Shown here piece after piece: positions 1 through 7,589 of a DNA stretch of 20,595 nt. A program made the translations under genes and the position numbers. Source of the stretch: Eubacteriaceae bacterium (GTDB lineage: Bacteria; Bacillota; Clostridia; Eubacteriales; Anaerofustaceae); contig JAGACT010000189.1 in the NCBI GenBank assembly GCA_017613995.1, positions 1-20,595 on the forward strand, in the 5' to 3' direction. Below the pieces are notes generated by a model. The model saw nothing but the letters and a program-made list of their open reading frames with translations. It was not told the origin of the DNA and made no database searches. Each line of letters opens with the position of its first letter. The stretch's first letter is position 1.

Positions 1-383
1 ATGCCGTCCTGCTCCAGCTCCTTGAAGAGCACTCCCAGCTTCTGGGAGAAGCCCCCGGTGCGGCTCACCCCCCGAAAGGCGGAGAGCTCCCCCTCGCAGG
101 CGTCGATGACGTAGCGCAGCATCATGCTCCTGGCGGAGGGATCCATCACCTCCGGCGCCGCTCCCGCCTCGCTCAGTATCCTGCGGCGGAGCCTGGAGAG
201 GCCGCACACCGAGATGTCGGAGGTGGCCTCGGCGTCCAGTACGTTAAAGAGGTTCTTTTCCGCCACGTAGGTGTACTGGTCCGGCACCACTATGTATATT
301 TTCGCGCTTCCCCGCAGGGACGCGACTTTTCTGTACATCTGTTCCGTCTTTCCGGAACCCTGTCTTCCGGTGATTATTTCCAT
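1..383 (-). CDS. addB: ATP-dependent helicase/deoxyribonuclease subunit B (AddB/RexB), N-terminal fragment
   Basis: This is the 5' end of a minus-strand gene that leaves the window; about 127 codons are visible with no stop. The protein starts MEIITGRQGSGKTEQMY, a Walker A P-loop (residues 6-13) right at the N-terminus as in AddB, followed by the AddB-typical VVPDQYTYVAEKNLF. AddB pairs with AddA to process double-strand DNA ends for recombination in Bacillota, the counterpart of RecBCD. The start is fixed by the need to keep the P-loop and by an in-frame stop a few codons upstream. There is no Shine-Dalgarno, and a TATAAT box lies only 7 bases before the ATG, so the mRNA may be nearly leaderless. 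The nuclease domain and its iron-sulfur cysteines would lie outside the window. The family call is confident for the part seen. Confidence 0.88.
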   Translation of the reverse strand, partial: MEIITGRQGSGKTEQMYRKVASLRGSAKIYIVVPDQYTYVAEKNLFNVLDAEATSDISVCGLSRLRRRILSEAGAAPEVMDPSARSMMLRYVIDACEGELSAFRGVSRTGGFSQKLGVLFKELEQDG

Positions 384-390
384 ACCATGG

Positions 391-419
391 ATTATACCAT
401 ATCGTTAATATTTAATTAA
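391..419 (-). promoter_or_regulatory. Putative addB promoter (extended -10)
   Basis: Reading the minus strand, TATAAT lies at 396-391, preceded by TGG (an extended -10, TGnTATAAT). A weak -35 (TTAATT, 419-414) lies 17 bases upstream. Transcription would begin around 384-385, next to the ATG at 383. The -10 is strong and the -35 is poor. Confidence 0.5.
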
Positions 420-446
420 GTGGCATTCAACCGCGGGATGTTGTAG

Positions 447-452
447 TATAAT
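447..452 (+). promoter_or_regulatory. Putative -10 box for the DUF975 gene
   Basis: A perfect TATAAT lies 42 bases before the start codon at 494, placing transcription start near 459. No good -35 is visible at 16-18 bases upstream. It diverges from the addB promoter across a gap of about 50 bases, so the two could influence each other. Confidence 0.4.
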
Positions 453-493
453 GTGGCTGAAAGAAATTTATCCACGTTTTATTCGGAGGTATT

Positions 494-1192
494 ATGAACG
501 GTTATACACCCCTTGACCCCGCATGGCTCAAGAACGATTCCAAGATGCGTACCCAGGGCAGGACGTCCTACTTCGCCATCGCTTCCCTGCTGGGCATCAT
601 ATCTATGTATCTGAGCAGCATCACCAGGACCGAAACGGTGCTGGTGGGAGACGAATACGTGAGGATCGCCACCACCACCAACTTCTCTTCGCTGTTCTCA
701 CTGATCGTCGCTCCTGTCATCACCGTGGCGATCTGCCGCTTCTACCTGGCGTTCCTGCGCTACGGCGAAGCGGGCAACGAGGACCTCAAGTCCGTCATCC
801 CCGATTACGGAAAGATCCTCGTGGGCATGATCTGGCAGAAGCTGATCGTGGCCCTGTACACTCTCATGCTCATCGTGCCCGGCATCATAAAGGCCATGGC
901 CACCAGCATGACTCCCTACGTACTGGCGGACAATCCCGATCTCGGATACAGGGAGGGAGTGAAGATAAGCGAGGTGCTCACCGACGGAAGGAAGATGGAG
1001 ATCTTCAAGGTCATGCTCTCATTCCTCGGATGGCTCATCCTGGTGGCCATCACCGCAGGCATCGCCGGATTCTTCATCATGCCCTGGTATCAGACCTGTA
1101 TGTGCGAGGTATACGAGAATCTCAAGGCCGACGCGGTCGCCCAGGGAAGGATCGATCCGTCCGTGTTCGTGCGCGGAGGCATCACCTTCTGA
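494..1192 (+). CDS. DUF975 family integral membrane protein
   Basis: A 232-residue polytopic membrane protein of unknown function. Hydrophobic segments lie at about residues 24-43, 63-88, 106-135 and 170-200. Family landmarks are a short polar N-terminus ending in WLKNDSKMRTQGR, the pattern RFYLAFLRYGEAGNEDL after the second segment, IVPGIIKAMATSMTPYVLADNP in the middle, and a C-terminal MPWYQTCMCEVYENL. These match the DUF975 family common in Clostridia and Bacilli; no biochemical role is established to my knowledge. The start is well supported: GGAGG at 485-489 is 4 bases before the ATG. A terminator follows the stop at once, so the gene appears monocistronic. Its neighbours suggest no function. 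Confidence 0.8.
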   Translation: MNGYTPLDPAWLKNDSKMRTQGRTSYFAIASLLGIISMYLSSITRTETVLVGDEYVRIATTTNFSSLFSLIVAPVITVAICRFYLAFLRYGEAGNEDLKSVIPDYGKILVGMIWQKLIVALYTLMLIVPGIIKAMATSMTPYVLADNPDLGYREGVKISEVLTDGRKMEIFKVMLSFLGWLILVAITAGIAGFFIMPWYQTCMCEVYENLKADAVAQGRIDPSVFVRGGITF

Positions 1193-1200
1193 TCGCTGAA

Positions 1201-1231
1201 AACCGACTGCCCCGATCGGGGCGGTTTTTTT
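1201..1231 (+). terminator. Rho-independent terminator after the DUF975 gene
   Basis: The GC stem GCCCCG/CGGGGC (1209-1222) is extended by AACC (1201-1204) pairing with GGTT (1223-1226) around a 4-base bulge, and leads into an unbroken run of T to 1231. It begins 8 bases after the stop codon. A second GC hairpin (CCCCG/CGGGG, 1234-1247) follows without a T-run. Confidence 0.85.
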
Positions 1232-1266
1232 GTCCCCGCAGGCGGGGAACCGCGGTGCGGAATGTG

Positions 1267-1295
1267 TTGTCATAGCTCCCTGTAAATGATACAAT
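1267..1295 (+). promoter_or_regulatory. SigA-type promoter of the esterase gene
   Basis: TTGTCA (1267-1272), a 17-base spacer, then TACAAT (1290-1295) preceded by TGA, giving an extended -10. Transcription would start near 1302, about 29 bases before the chosen ATG. This promoter overlaps the apparent upstream ATG at 1286, an argument against that longer reading. Confidence 0.75.
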
Positions 1296-1330
1296 CGAAT
1301 CAACAGAATGCTTATTTAAAGGAGAGCCAT

Positions 1331-2578
1331 ATGAAAAAGGAAATCAGAGACAATCAGGCGATCTACGAGAATCCCCTGAACTTCGATCAGGTCTATACGA
1401 AACTGAGCCCGGGTTCGCCGGAGCGCACTCCCATAGATCCCGCCTTCGGCTGCAACGTGCTGCTGCCGGCAGCTGCAGGGGCCAGGGGAGAGTACGAGGC
1501 TGTGCACGCCGCCAGGACCCTTGAGGACGGCAGCGTGGAGATCACCTTCTTCGCACCCGACGCGAAGAGAGTGGAGATAGCCGGCATCGGAGGCTCCATG
1601 AAGGGAAGGTACGACCTCGAAAAGGGGGAGGACGGCTACTGGAAGACCCTTCTCACCGACGTGCCCAGCGGCTTCCACTACTGCGTGTTCATAGTGGACG
1701 GGGTGTTCACTTACAATCCCACGATGCCCTTCGGCTTCGGAAACCACTACGTGCTGAACTACTTCGAGGTGCCGGGGGAGGAGGACTACTTCCTTCTCAA
1801 AGACGTGCCCCACGGCTCCGTCAGGATGGAGATCATGAAATCCGCCTCCTGCGGCAGATACCGCAACCTTTACGTCTACACCCCCTACGGATACGATACC
1901 TCCGGCAAGAGGTACCCGGTGCTGCATATCCTGCACGGCGGAGGCGAGAACGAGATCGGATGGTTCTGGCAGGGCAAGCTCAACTACATCGCGGACAACC
2001 TCATCGCCGAGGGAAAGTGCGAGGAGATGATAATCGTTGCCAGCTGTTTCTCGGCTCCCCATGAGATAAGGGACAACGTGTTCGTGAACGAATCCTTCAT
2101 CTCGGTCATGGCCGACGAGATAGTTCCCTTTATAGACGAACGCTTCCGCACCGTTGCGGACCGGGACCACAGGGCCATAGCCGGCCTTTCCGCCGGAGGA
2201 TCGATGGCCCGCCAGATAGGGCACAGCAGGACGGAGGTCTTCAGGAACCTGGGACAGTTCTCCTGCGGCGGAGGCTTCGAGGTCAGGGGCCGCACCACTG
2301 CCGAGGGCTTCAGGGGCTACGGTGCCGGCGGAGGGAAGAATCCCATGGACGACGTCTACAGCGCCCTGTTCTCCTCCCCGGAGGAATACAACGCGAAGAT
2401 GGGGGTGACCTTCATCACCTGCGGCACGGAGGATCCCCGCCACGCATACACGTCGGTTCAGGTAAAGGAGCTGGCTGACCAGGGCTTCAACGTGGAATAC
2501 GGCTGCTGTCCCGGATATCACGAATGGGACGTATGGCGCTGGTCCGCGAAGGAATTCATGCAGAGGCTGTTCAGATAG
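1331..2578 (+). CDS. Alpha/beta-hydrolase esterase (esterase D / CE1-like) with N-terminal E-set domain
   Basis: A 415-residue protein. Residues about 55-150 look like an E-set (CBM48-type, immunoglobulin-like) domain, with VEITFFAPDAKRVEIAG typical of carbohydrate-enzyme N-domains. Residues about 165-415 form an esterase family hydrolase: the oxyanion-side HGGGE at 202-206, nucleophile elbow GLSAGG with Ser287, a likely acid at Asp368 in CGTEDPRH, and His397 in GYHEWD. Relatives are feruloyl, acetylxylan and enterochelin-type esterases, so the substrate is probably an acylated sugar or plant-derived ester, but it cannot be fixed here. There is no signal peptide, implying a cytoplasmic enzyme. 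The start at 1331 is chosen because AAAGGAGAG lies just upstream and the earlier in-frame ATG (1286) lies within the promoter. It stands alone between promoter and terminators. Confidence 0.85.
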   Translation: MKKEIRDNQAIYENPLNFDQVYTKLSPGSPERTPIDPAFGCNVLLPAAAGARGEYEAVHAARTLEDGSVEITFFAPDAKRVEIAGIGGSMKGRYDLEKGEDGYWKTLLTDVPSGFHYCVFIVDGVFTYNPTMPFGFGNHYVLNYFEVPGEEDYFLLKDVPHGSVRMEIMKSASCGRYRNLYVYTPYGYDTSGKRYPVLHILHGGGENEIGWFWQGKLNYIADNLIAEGKCEEMIIVASCFSAPHEIRDNVFVNESFISVMADEIVPFIDERFRTVADRDHRAIAGLSAGGSMARQIGHSRTEVFRNLGQFSCGGGFEVRGRTTAEGFRGYGAGGGKNPMDDVYSALFSSPEEYNAKMGVTFITCGTEDPRHAYTSVQVKELADQGFNVEYGCCPGYHEWDVWRWSAKEFMQRLFR

Positions 2579-2585
2579 TTCACAG

Positions 2586-2614
2586 GGGGCGGACCCGCGG
2601 GTCCGCCCCTTCTT
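2586..2614 (+). terminator. Terminator after the esterase gene
   Basis: A perfect 10-bp stem, GGGGCGGACC (2586-2595) with GGTCCGCCCC (2600-2609), and a 4-base CGCG loop, followed by TTCTT. It starts 7 bases after the stop codon. Confidence 0.75.
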
Positions 2615-2622
2615 CCTGCCTG

Positions 2623-2680
2623 AAGGGGCCGTATCCTCATCACGGAGAAAAGTCGACGGGATAGGGCCCCTTTTCTTTTT
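2623..2680 (+). terminator. Second, long-loop terminator-like hairpin
   Basis: AAGGGGCC (2623-2630) plus TATCC (2632-2636) pair with GGATA (2659-2663) plus GGCCCCTT (2665-2672), around one G/G mismatch and a loop of about 22 bases. A T-rich tail follows to 2680. It is in tandem with the preceding terminator and insulates the next gene. Confidence 0.55.
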
Positions 2681-2695
2681 GTTCGGCTCAGTTTG

Positions 2696-2704
2696 TGATA
2701 GAAT
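2696..2704 (+). promoter_or_regulatory. Putative extended -10 promoter of the LtaS-like/MurT-like operon
   Basis: TGATAGAAT (TGn plus TAGAAT at 2699-2704) lies 19 bases before the TTG start at 2724. Only a poor -35 (TTTTTG, 2676-2681) sits at 17-base spacing, inside the preceding T-tract. Transcription would start near 2711, at the Shine-Dalgarno, so the leader would be very short. Confidence 0.4.
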
Positions 2705-2723
2705 AACTTGAAGGATTTTTTAA

Positions 2724-5700
2724 TTGCATATGGTTAACAGAAACGATTCCGACAGCAGAAAAGACAATTCATCAGATTACATCGAAAAGCTGATGCAGAC
2801 TATTTCGGGCGCCCTCAGCGAGAACGGCCTCACGGCCTCGGAAGACGGGCGCAGGCAGCGCTATACATACGAGAAAAAGCAGCGTCCGGACTACTTCCCC
2901 GTCCCCGAAAAGGAGAAGATCTCCTATGAGGCGGAGGAGCTGGAGGATACCGGCGTGAAGGAGAGCATCAGGAAGGATCCCCCCAGGATCTACAGCGTCG
3001 GTTCAAGACGCACCCAGGACCTTTCCGACATAAACATCTATTCCCTGGAGAGCAGCAGGTTCTACCCCGAAGACGTAAGTGACGCCGGGGAAGAGGAGCT
3101 GGCGGACGACGACGTGCTATTTGCCGGTGAAGAACCCGTTCCCGAAGAGGCCGCGGACGTCTCCGCTCAGGAGCCGGAGGAAGCCGGGACGGATCTTACC
3201 GAAGAGGCCGCGGAGGCCCATGCAGAGCAGGGCGGGGAAGAGGCTCCGGGCTCACGGGACGAAGAAGAGCTGAATGAAGCCCCACAGGAGGATATTTCAG
3301 AGGAAGAAGTTCCCGCCGGGGAAGCTGCTGAAGAAGAGGCTTCTGCCGGGGATGCTTCCGAACAGGCAGCTGCCGAAGAAGGTGCTGCCGCACAGGAGGC
3401 TTCGACAGAAGCAGATATCCCGCAGGAGGCTGCCGAAGAAGAAGCTCCCGCACAGGATACCGCCGCAGAAGCAGTTTCGGTAGAAGAACACAGGGAAGAG
3501 CTGTCCGACGGGGAGGGACCCTCGGATGACGGGCAGGAGCCCGCCGAAGACGCCGGAGAGGAAAGTCCGGAAGATACGGACACCGAAACTCCGGAGCCTG
3601 ACCTGCCGGGACCCGATGCACGCCCGGAAGCGCAGGAGCTTTCGGAAGACAGTGCCGCAGCCGATGCGGAACGGGAAATGCCCGCGGAAGAAGAGGCGGC
3701 CGGACCCGAAGAAGCGAAAGAGGCTTCGGAGAGCGGCGTGAGCGAGTCTTCCGAAGACGTATTCCTCGACGATGATACCGTCCTCGACGAAGGATTCTTT
3801 TCTGATGAGGAAGAGGCGGATCTGCCGGAGCCGGAGGAGGCGGCGTTCATGACACCGATCGCGGCAGCGGCGGCCGCCGCAGCCGGTACCGGAGAAGAAG
3901 CGGAGCGCGGGGATGATCAGAGCCCCCGGGAGGAGGCCGCCGGCGAAGAAGCAGAGCCTGCGGGGATCAGCCCCGGGGCAGAGGAGGACTCCGCAGAACG
4001 GAACGATCCGCAGGAAAGCCCGGAAGCAGACAACGCTTCCGCGGAAGGACAGAACACGGAGACTGAGAACGGCTCCGGCGAAACAGAAGAAAAGGATACC
4101 GGTGAGACAGATGTGCTTGCGGACGTGACCGAAGAGCCGGATGGTGCAGCTATGAAGAAAAAACAGACAGGCAGTGCCCAGGCAGCGAAAGCAGCGGGCA
4201 GCAGCGGAAAGATAAGGCGCAATCCCGTGGGACACAGGGGAAAGGCCGCCGGGGGATACCTTCCCAGGCTGGGCATCTTCTTTTCCCTGGGGATCCTGTT
4301 CATGGACATGCTCATGAGGTGCGTTCTGGACATTGACGGCGAATTCTCCAGGATCATGGACGTGAGCACCCTCTATACCATGCTCTTCGCCTTTGCCGCG
4401 GGATTCATCATGGATCTTATCGATTCCATACCCCGCACCCGGAAGGGGCGCAGGATCCTGGCCAACATCATGCTGGGAGTCCCCACGGTGGTCTACGGGC
4501 TGGAGTTCTTCCTCAAGCAGACCTACGGCAACTACATGGGAGTGAGGGTCATCATGGGCAACGCCACGGCGGTGGCGGGAAGCTACAGCACAGTCATCTG
4601 GCAGGTGATCATAAAGGGCATCCCCATGATCATACTGTTCTTCACGCCCCTGATCCTTATGAACGTGCTGTTCAGGCGTCTGGACCGCGAGCCCGTGAAG
4701 GGAGCGGTCGTCGTGAAGGCCGTCTTCGCGGTGCTGGCCTTTGCCCTGGGCATCGGCGCGGTGTTCAGCTCCGTATCCGGAGCCGTTACCGACAGGCAGT
4801 ACTTCACGTCCCATTTCAACATAGACAAGAGCATCACCCGCTTCGGACTGCCCATGTCCCTTGCCCTTGACAGCGTATATGTGGTCACGGGCATCCCGGC
4901 GGGAAAGGAGATCGCATATCCGGTCTACGTCCCGACCATGGCGGTGGAAGGATACGTAAATATGGTGGACATCGATTTCGACGCCATCACCGCATCCCAC
5001 AACTACTGGCCGATACCCCAGATGGACGAGTACTTCAAGTCCCTGGCCCCCACGATGAAGAACGACTACACAGGCATCTTTGAAGGAAAGAACCTGGTGT
5101 TCATAGTGGCGGAAGCCTTCACGGGATACGTTATCGATCCCGAACTGACCCCCACCCTTTACCGCATGGCCAACGAGGGGTTCGTGTTCGAGAACTACTA
5201 CCAGCCCAGCTGGTTCGTCAGCACCTCCGACGGCGAGTACAACCTGCTGACGGGACTCATTCCCGACTTCTCTATACAGAGCATGCTGCACACCGTCGAC
5301 AACAACATGTACTACACCCCCGGAAACGTATTCAGAAGGCTCGGGTACACCACCATGGCCTTCCACAACCACGATTACGACTACTATGACCGGGAACTGA
5401 CCCACGAGCATCTGGGATACAACTTCTGGATGGGCATGGGCAACGGCATGGAGGAATACGTGGAGGAGATCTGGCCCGAGAGCGACGAGGAGATGTTCAG
5501 GGGCACCGCCCATTACCTGACGCAGTGCGACGGACCATTCCACGTGTACTACCTTACCGTCAGCGGCCATACGGAATACAACTTCGGCGGCAACTACATG
5601 GCCCTGAAGAACAAAGACCTCATAGACGGCACCGGCCTTTCCGAGCAGGTCTGGGCCATCAAGGCGCAGAACCTGGAGCTGGAGAGGGGACTGGCCTATC

Positions 5701-6200
5701 TCATGGAGGCCCTGGAGGAAGCCGGCAAGCTGGACGATACCGTGTTCGTCATGTCCTGCGACCACTATCCCTACGGCATGCCCGACTGGGCCTACAACGA
5801 GCTGGCGGGAAAGGAGCTGGACACCACCTTCGAGAGGTATCACAACACCCTGTTCATCTACTGCTCGGACATGGAGGAACCCGTCGCCGTGGACAAGTAC
5901 TGCTTCGGTCCCGACGTGATCCCCACCGTGTACAACCTGTTCGGCATCGAGTACGATTCCAGGCTCTTCTCCGGAAGGGACATCCTCTCCGACGCCGAGG
6001 GACTGGTGATCTTCAACAACTACAGCTGGATCACGTCGAAGGCCCGCTACAACGCCAACAGCGGAGTACTGTATCCCGCCGAGGGAGTGGAGCTCCCGGA
6101 CGGATACGTGGATACCGTTTCCAGAGTGGTGGCGGACAGGATCAAATATGCGCAGTACATACTGAATTACGACTACTACGATCTGGTCTTCGGAGATTAG
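2724..6200 (+). CDS. LtaS-like sulfatase-fold phosphoglycerol transferase with giant acidic cytoplasmic arm
   Basis: An 1158-residue membrane enzyme. Residues about 116-473 are low-complexity and rich in Glu, Ala, Pro and Asp; about 475-511 form a basic linker. Five hydrophobic segments follow (about 512-535, 547-567, 576-598, 624-650, 660-685), then a probably extracellular sulfatase-fold domain to the C-terminus. Landmarks match lipoteichoic acid synthase: metal ligand Glu797 in VAEAF, nucleophile Thr834 in STSDGEY (compare KTSDSEF of S. aureus LtaS), and Asp1013-His1014 in SCDHYPYG. The five-TM plus enzyme layout is that of LtaS, but known LtaS proteins are about 650 residues, so the arm is an addition. 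The inferred role is transfer of glycerophosphate from phosphatidylglycerol to an envelope polymer. AAGGA (2711-2715) is 8 bases from the TTG at 2724 but 14 from the ATG at 2730, favouring TTG. The MurT-like gene follows 21 bases downstream. Confidence 0.85.
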   Translation: MHMVNRNDSDSRKDNSSDYIEKLMQTISGALSENGLTASEDGRRQRYTYEKKQRPDYFPVPEKEKISYEAEELEDTGVKESIRKDPPRIYSVGSRRTQDLSDINIYSLESSRFYPEDVSDAGEEELADDDVLFAGEEPVPEEAADVSAQEPEEAGTDLTEEAAEAHAEQGGEEAPGSRDEEELNEAPQEDISEEEVPAGEAAEEEASAGDASEQAAAEEGAAAQEASTEADIPQEAAEEEAPAQDTAAEAVSVEEHREELSDGEGPSDDGQEPAEDAGEESPEDTDTETPEPDLPGPDARPEAQELSEDSAAADAEREMPAEEEAAGPEEAKEASESGVSESSEDVFLDDDTVLDEGFFSDEEEADLPEPEEAAFMTPIAAAAAAAAGTGEEAERGDDQSPREEAAGEEAEPAGISPGAEEDSAERNDPQESPEADNASAEGQNTETENGSGETEEKDTGETDVLADVTEEPDGAAMKKKQTGSAQAAKAAGSSGKIRRNPVGHRGKAAGGYLPRLGIFFSLGILFMDMLMRCVLDIDGEFSRIMDVSTLYTMLFAFAAGFIMDLIDSIPRTRKGRRILANIMLGVPTVVYGLEFFLKQTYGNYMGVRVIMGNATAVAGSYSTVIWQVIIKGIPMIILFFTPLILMNVLFRRLDREPVKGAVVVKAVFAVLAFALGIGAVFSSVSGAVTDRQYFTSHFNIDKSITRFGLPMSLALDSVYVVTGIPAGKEIAYPVYVPTMAVEGYVNMVDIDFDAITASHNYWPIPQMDEYFKSLAPTMKNDYTGIFEGKNLVFIVAEAFTGYVIDPELTPTLYRMANEGFVFENYYQPSWFVSTSDGEYNLLTGLIPDFSIQSMLHTVDNNMYYTPGNVFRRLGYTTMAFHNHDYDYYDRELTHEHLGYNFWMGMGNGMEEYVEEIWPESDEEMFRGTAHYLTQCDGPFHVYYLTVSGHTEYNFGGNYMALKNKDLIDGTGLSEQVWAIKAQNLELERGLAYLMEALEEAGKLDDTVFVMSCDHYPYGMPDWAYNELAGKELDTTFERYHNTLFIYCSDMEEPVAVDKYCFGPDVIPTVYNLFGIEYDSRLFSGRDILSDAEGLVIFNNYSWITSKARYNANSGVLYPAEGVELPDGYVDTVSRVVADRIKYAQYILNYDYYDLVFGD
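3070..4145 (+). repeat. Low-complexity acidic repeat tract inside the LtaS-like gene
   Basis: The DNA is a run of degenerate gaa/gag/gcc/gct/ccg codons encoding imperfect repeats such as EEAPAQ, EEASAG and AAEEGAAAQ, plus an alanine run near 3862-3885. It encodes residues about 116-473. The skewed codon content keeps other frames open for long stretches on both strands, producing spurious overlapping reading frames. Confidence 0.75.
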
Positions 6201-6221
6201 GCAGACTTGGGGAGATAGACA

Positions 6222-7589
6222 ATGAAACTGTTTTTCGCAACACTATTCGCAAAGCTGGCATATATCGCCCTGAGGATACTGGGCCGCAACGCCTCCCATT
6301 TTCCGGGAGCCGTGGCCCTGAAGCTGTGCCCGGACTTCCTCGGGAGAGTCGCGAAGTGCCCCATGACCATCTGCGTCACCGGCACCAACGGCAAGACCAC
6401 CGTCACCAACATGGTGGCGGACTTCCTGGAGCAGCGCGGCAAAAAGGTGGGTTCGAACCGCCTGGACTCCAACATCACCGAGGGCGTGGCCTGCACCTAC
6501 GTTCTGAGCGTGGGCCTGTTCGGCCGCCCGAAGGTCGACGCCATGGTGCTGGAGGTGGACGAGCGGGCCTCCAGGCTGATCCTGCCATATATTAAGCCGG
6601 ATTACCTGGTGTGCACGAACCTCTTCAGGGATTCCATCATGCGCAACGCCCATCCGGACTACATCTTCGAAGTGCTGGAGACCTATATACCCGACGGCGT
6701 CTTCATGGTTCTCAACGCCGACGATCCCCTTTCGTCGAGGCTCAAATCAGGCAACGAGCGCATGTACTTCTCCGTGGGCAGGCAGCCCTCCGACGTGGAG
6801 GAATGCATCAACAGGGTGGCGGACAACACCATCTGCCCCGAATGCCAGACCACGATGAAGTACGATTACCTGCACTACCATCATCTGGGACACTACAGAT
6901 GTCCCGCCTGCGGCTACACCGCCCCGGAGGCGGCCTACACCGCCCTGGACGCGGACGTCGCTGAAGGGACCCTGGTGGTGGAGCACGAAGGGGAGAAGAA
7001 AACATATCCCCTTATCAACGACGCCCTTTACAACATCTACAACGAGATCGCCCTTATAGCCCTGGCCTCGAAGCTGGGCTATGACGAGGACACGATCATA
7101 TCGACACTGAAGAACATAGGCATCACCGAGACCCGGTTCAGAGAGCTCAGGGCCGGGGATATCGACGTCATCTGCTGCCTTTCCAAGGGATGCAACTCCG
7201 TGGCCTGTTCCCGCAACTTCGACAACGTCAGGATGCACCCGGGGAAGAAGGCCGTGTACCTGGCCCTGGACGACACCAGCTACATGAAGAACACGGTGGA
7301 ATACACCGGCTGGATCTGGGACGTGGACTACGAGTTCCTCAACGACCCCGATATCAAACAGATCGTGGTGACCTGCCCCCGCTGCCGGGACCACCGCCTG
7401 AGGCTGCTGATGGCGGGAGTGGATCCGGAAAAGATCTTCCTGGCGGAGGACGAGTTGGAAGCGGCGGATCTGATAGATCCGGAAGGCATAGACAAGGTAT
7501 ATCTGCTGTACGACAACACCCTCTATGACAGGTCGGTGAAGATAGCGGATCGTATCGTCAGAAATCTTACGGAGCGTGGCAGGAAATGA
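6222..7589 (+). CDS. MurT-like Mur ligase domain protein (divergent paralogue)
   Basis: A 455-residue protein colinear with MurT, the ligase half of the MurT/GatD complex that amidates lipid II D-glutamate in Gram-positives. Seen: a hydrophobic N-terminus (1-20), the ATP P-loop GTNGKTT (54-60), LEVDE (110-114), NADDP (165-169), a Cys4 zinc ribbon inserted in the middle domain (Cys205, 208, 227, 230, the MurT spacing), and a C-terminal DUF1727 region ending near WIWDVDYE (364-371). Odd: the FRDQxDR motif reads FRDSIMRN (135-142), KNPxGxN reads SKGCNSVAC (321-329), and ADGRDTSW is replaced so that the Asp proposed to complete the GatD triad aligns with Tyr361. The fold and ATP site look intact, but substrate and amide donor may differ. 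It lies 21 bases after the LtaS-like gene and overlaps the GatD-like gene by ATGA, implying coupled translation. Not assigned the symbol murT for these reasons. Confidence 0.82.
   Translation: MKLFFATLFAKLAYIALRILGRNASHFPGAVALKLCPDFLGRVAKCPMTICVTGTNGKTTVTNMVADFLEQRGKKVGSNRLDSNITEGVACTYVLSVGLFGRPKVDAMVLEVDERASRLILPYIKPDYLVCTNLFRDSIMRNAHPDYIFEVLETYIPDGVFMVLNADDPLSSRLKSGNERMYFSVGRQPSDVEECINRVADNTICPECQTTMKYDYLHYHHLGHYRCPACGYTAPEAAYTALDADVAEGTLVVEHEGEKKTYPLINDALYNIYNEIALIALASKLGYDEDTIISTLKNIGITETRFRELRAGDIDVICCLSKGCNSVACSRNFDNVRMHPGKKAVYLALDDTSYMKNTVEYTGWIWDVDYEFLNDPDIKQIVVTCPRCRDHRLRLLMAGVDPEKIFLAEDELEAADLIDPEGIDKVYLLYDNTLYDRSVKIADRIVRNLTERGRK

Noticed and set aside
1286..1330. Upstream ATG for the esterase
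   Set aside because: It overlaps the promoter -10 (1290-1295) and has no ribosome binding site, whereas ATG 1331 has AAAGGAGAG.
1316..2521. A 401-codon open frame antisense to the esterase
   Set aside because: No recognisable motif and no ribosome binding site; the sense frame has an intact catalytic triad, promoter and terminator.
3297..5843. An 848-codon open frame antisense to the LtaS-like gene
   Set aside because: It is a by-product of the skewed Glu/Ala/Pro codons and GC-rich third positions. The translation is low-complexity or His/Val/Gly-rich without domains, and the sense strand encodes a clear enzyme.
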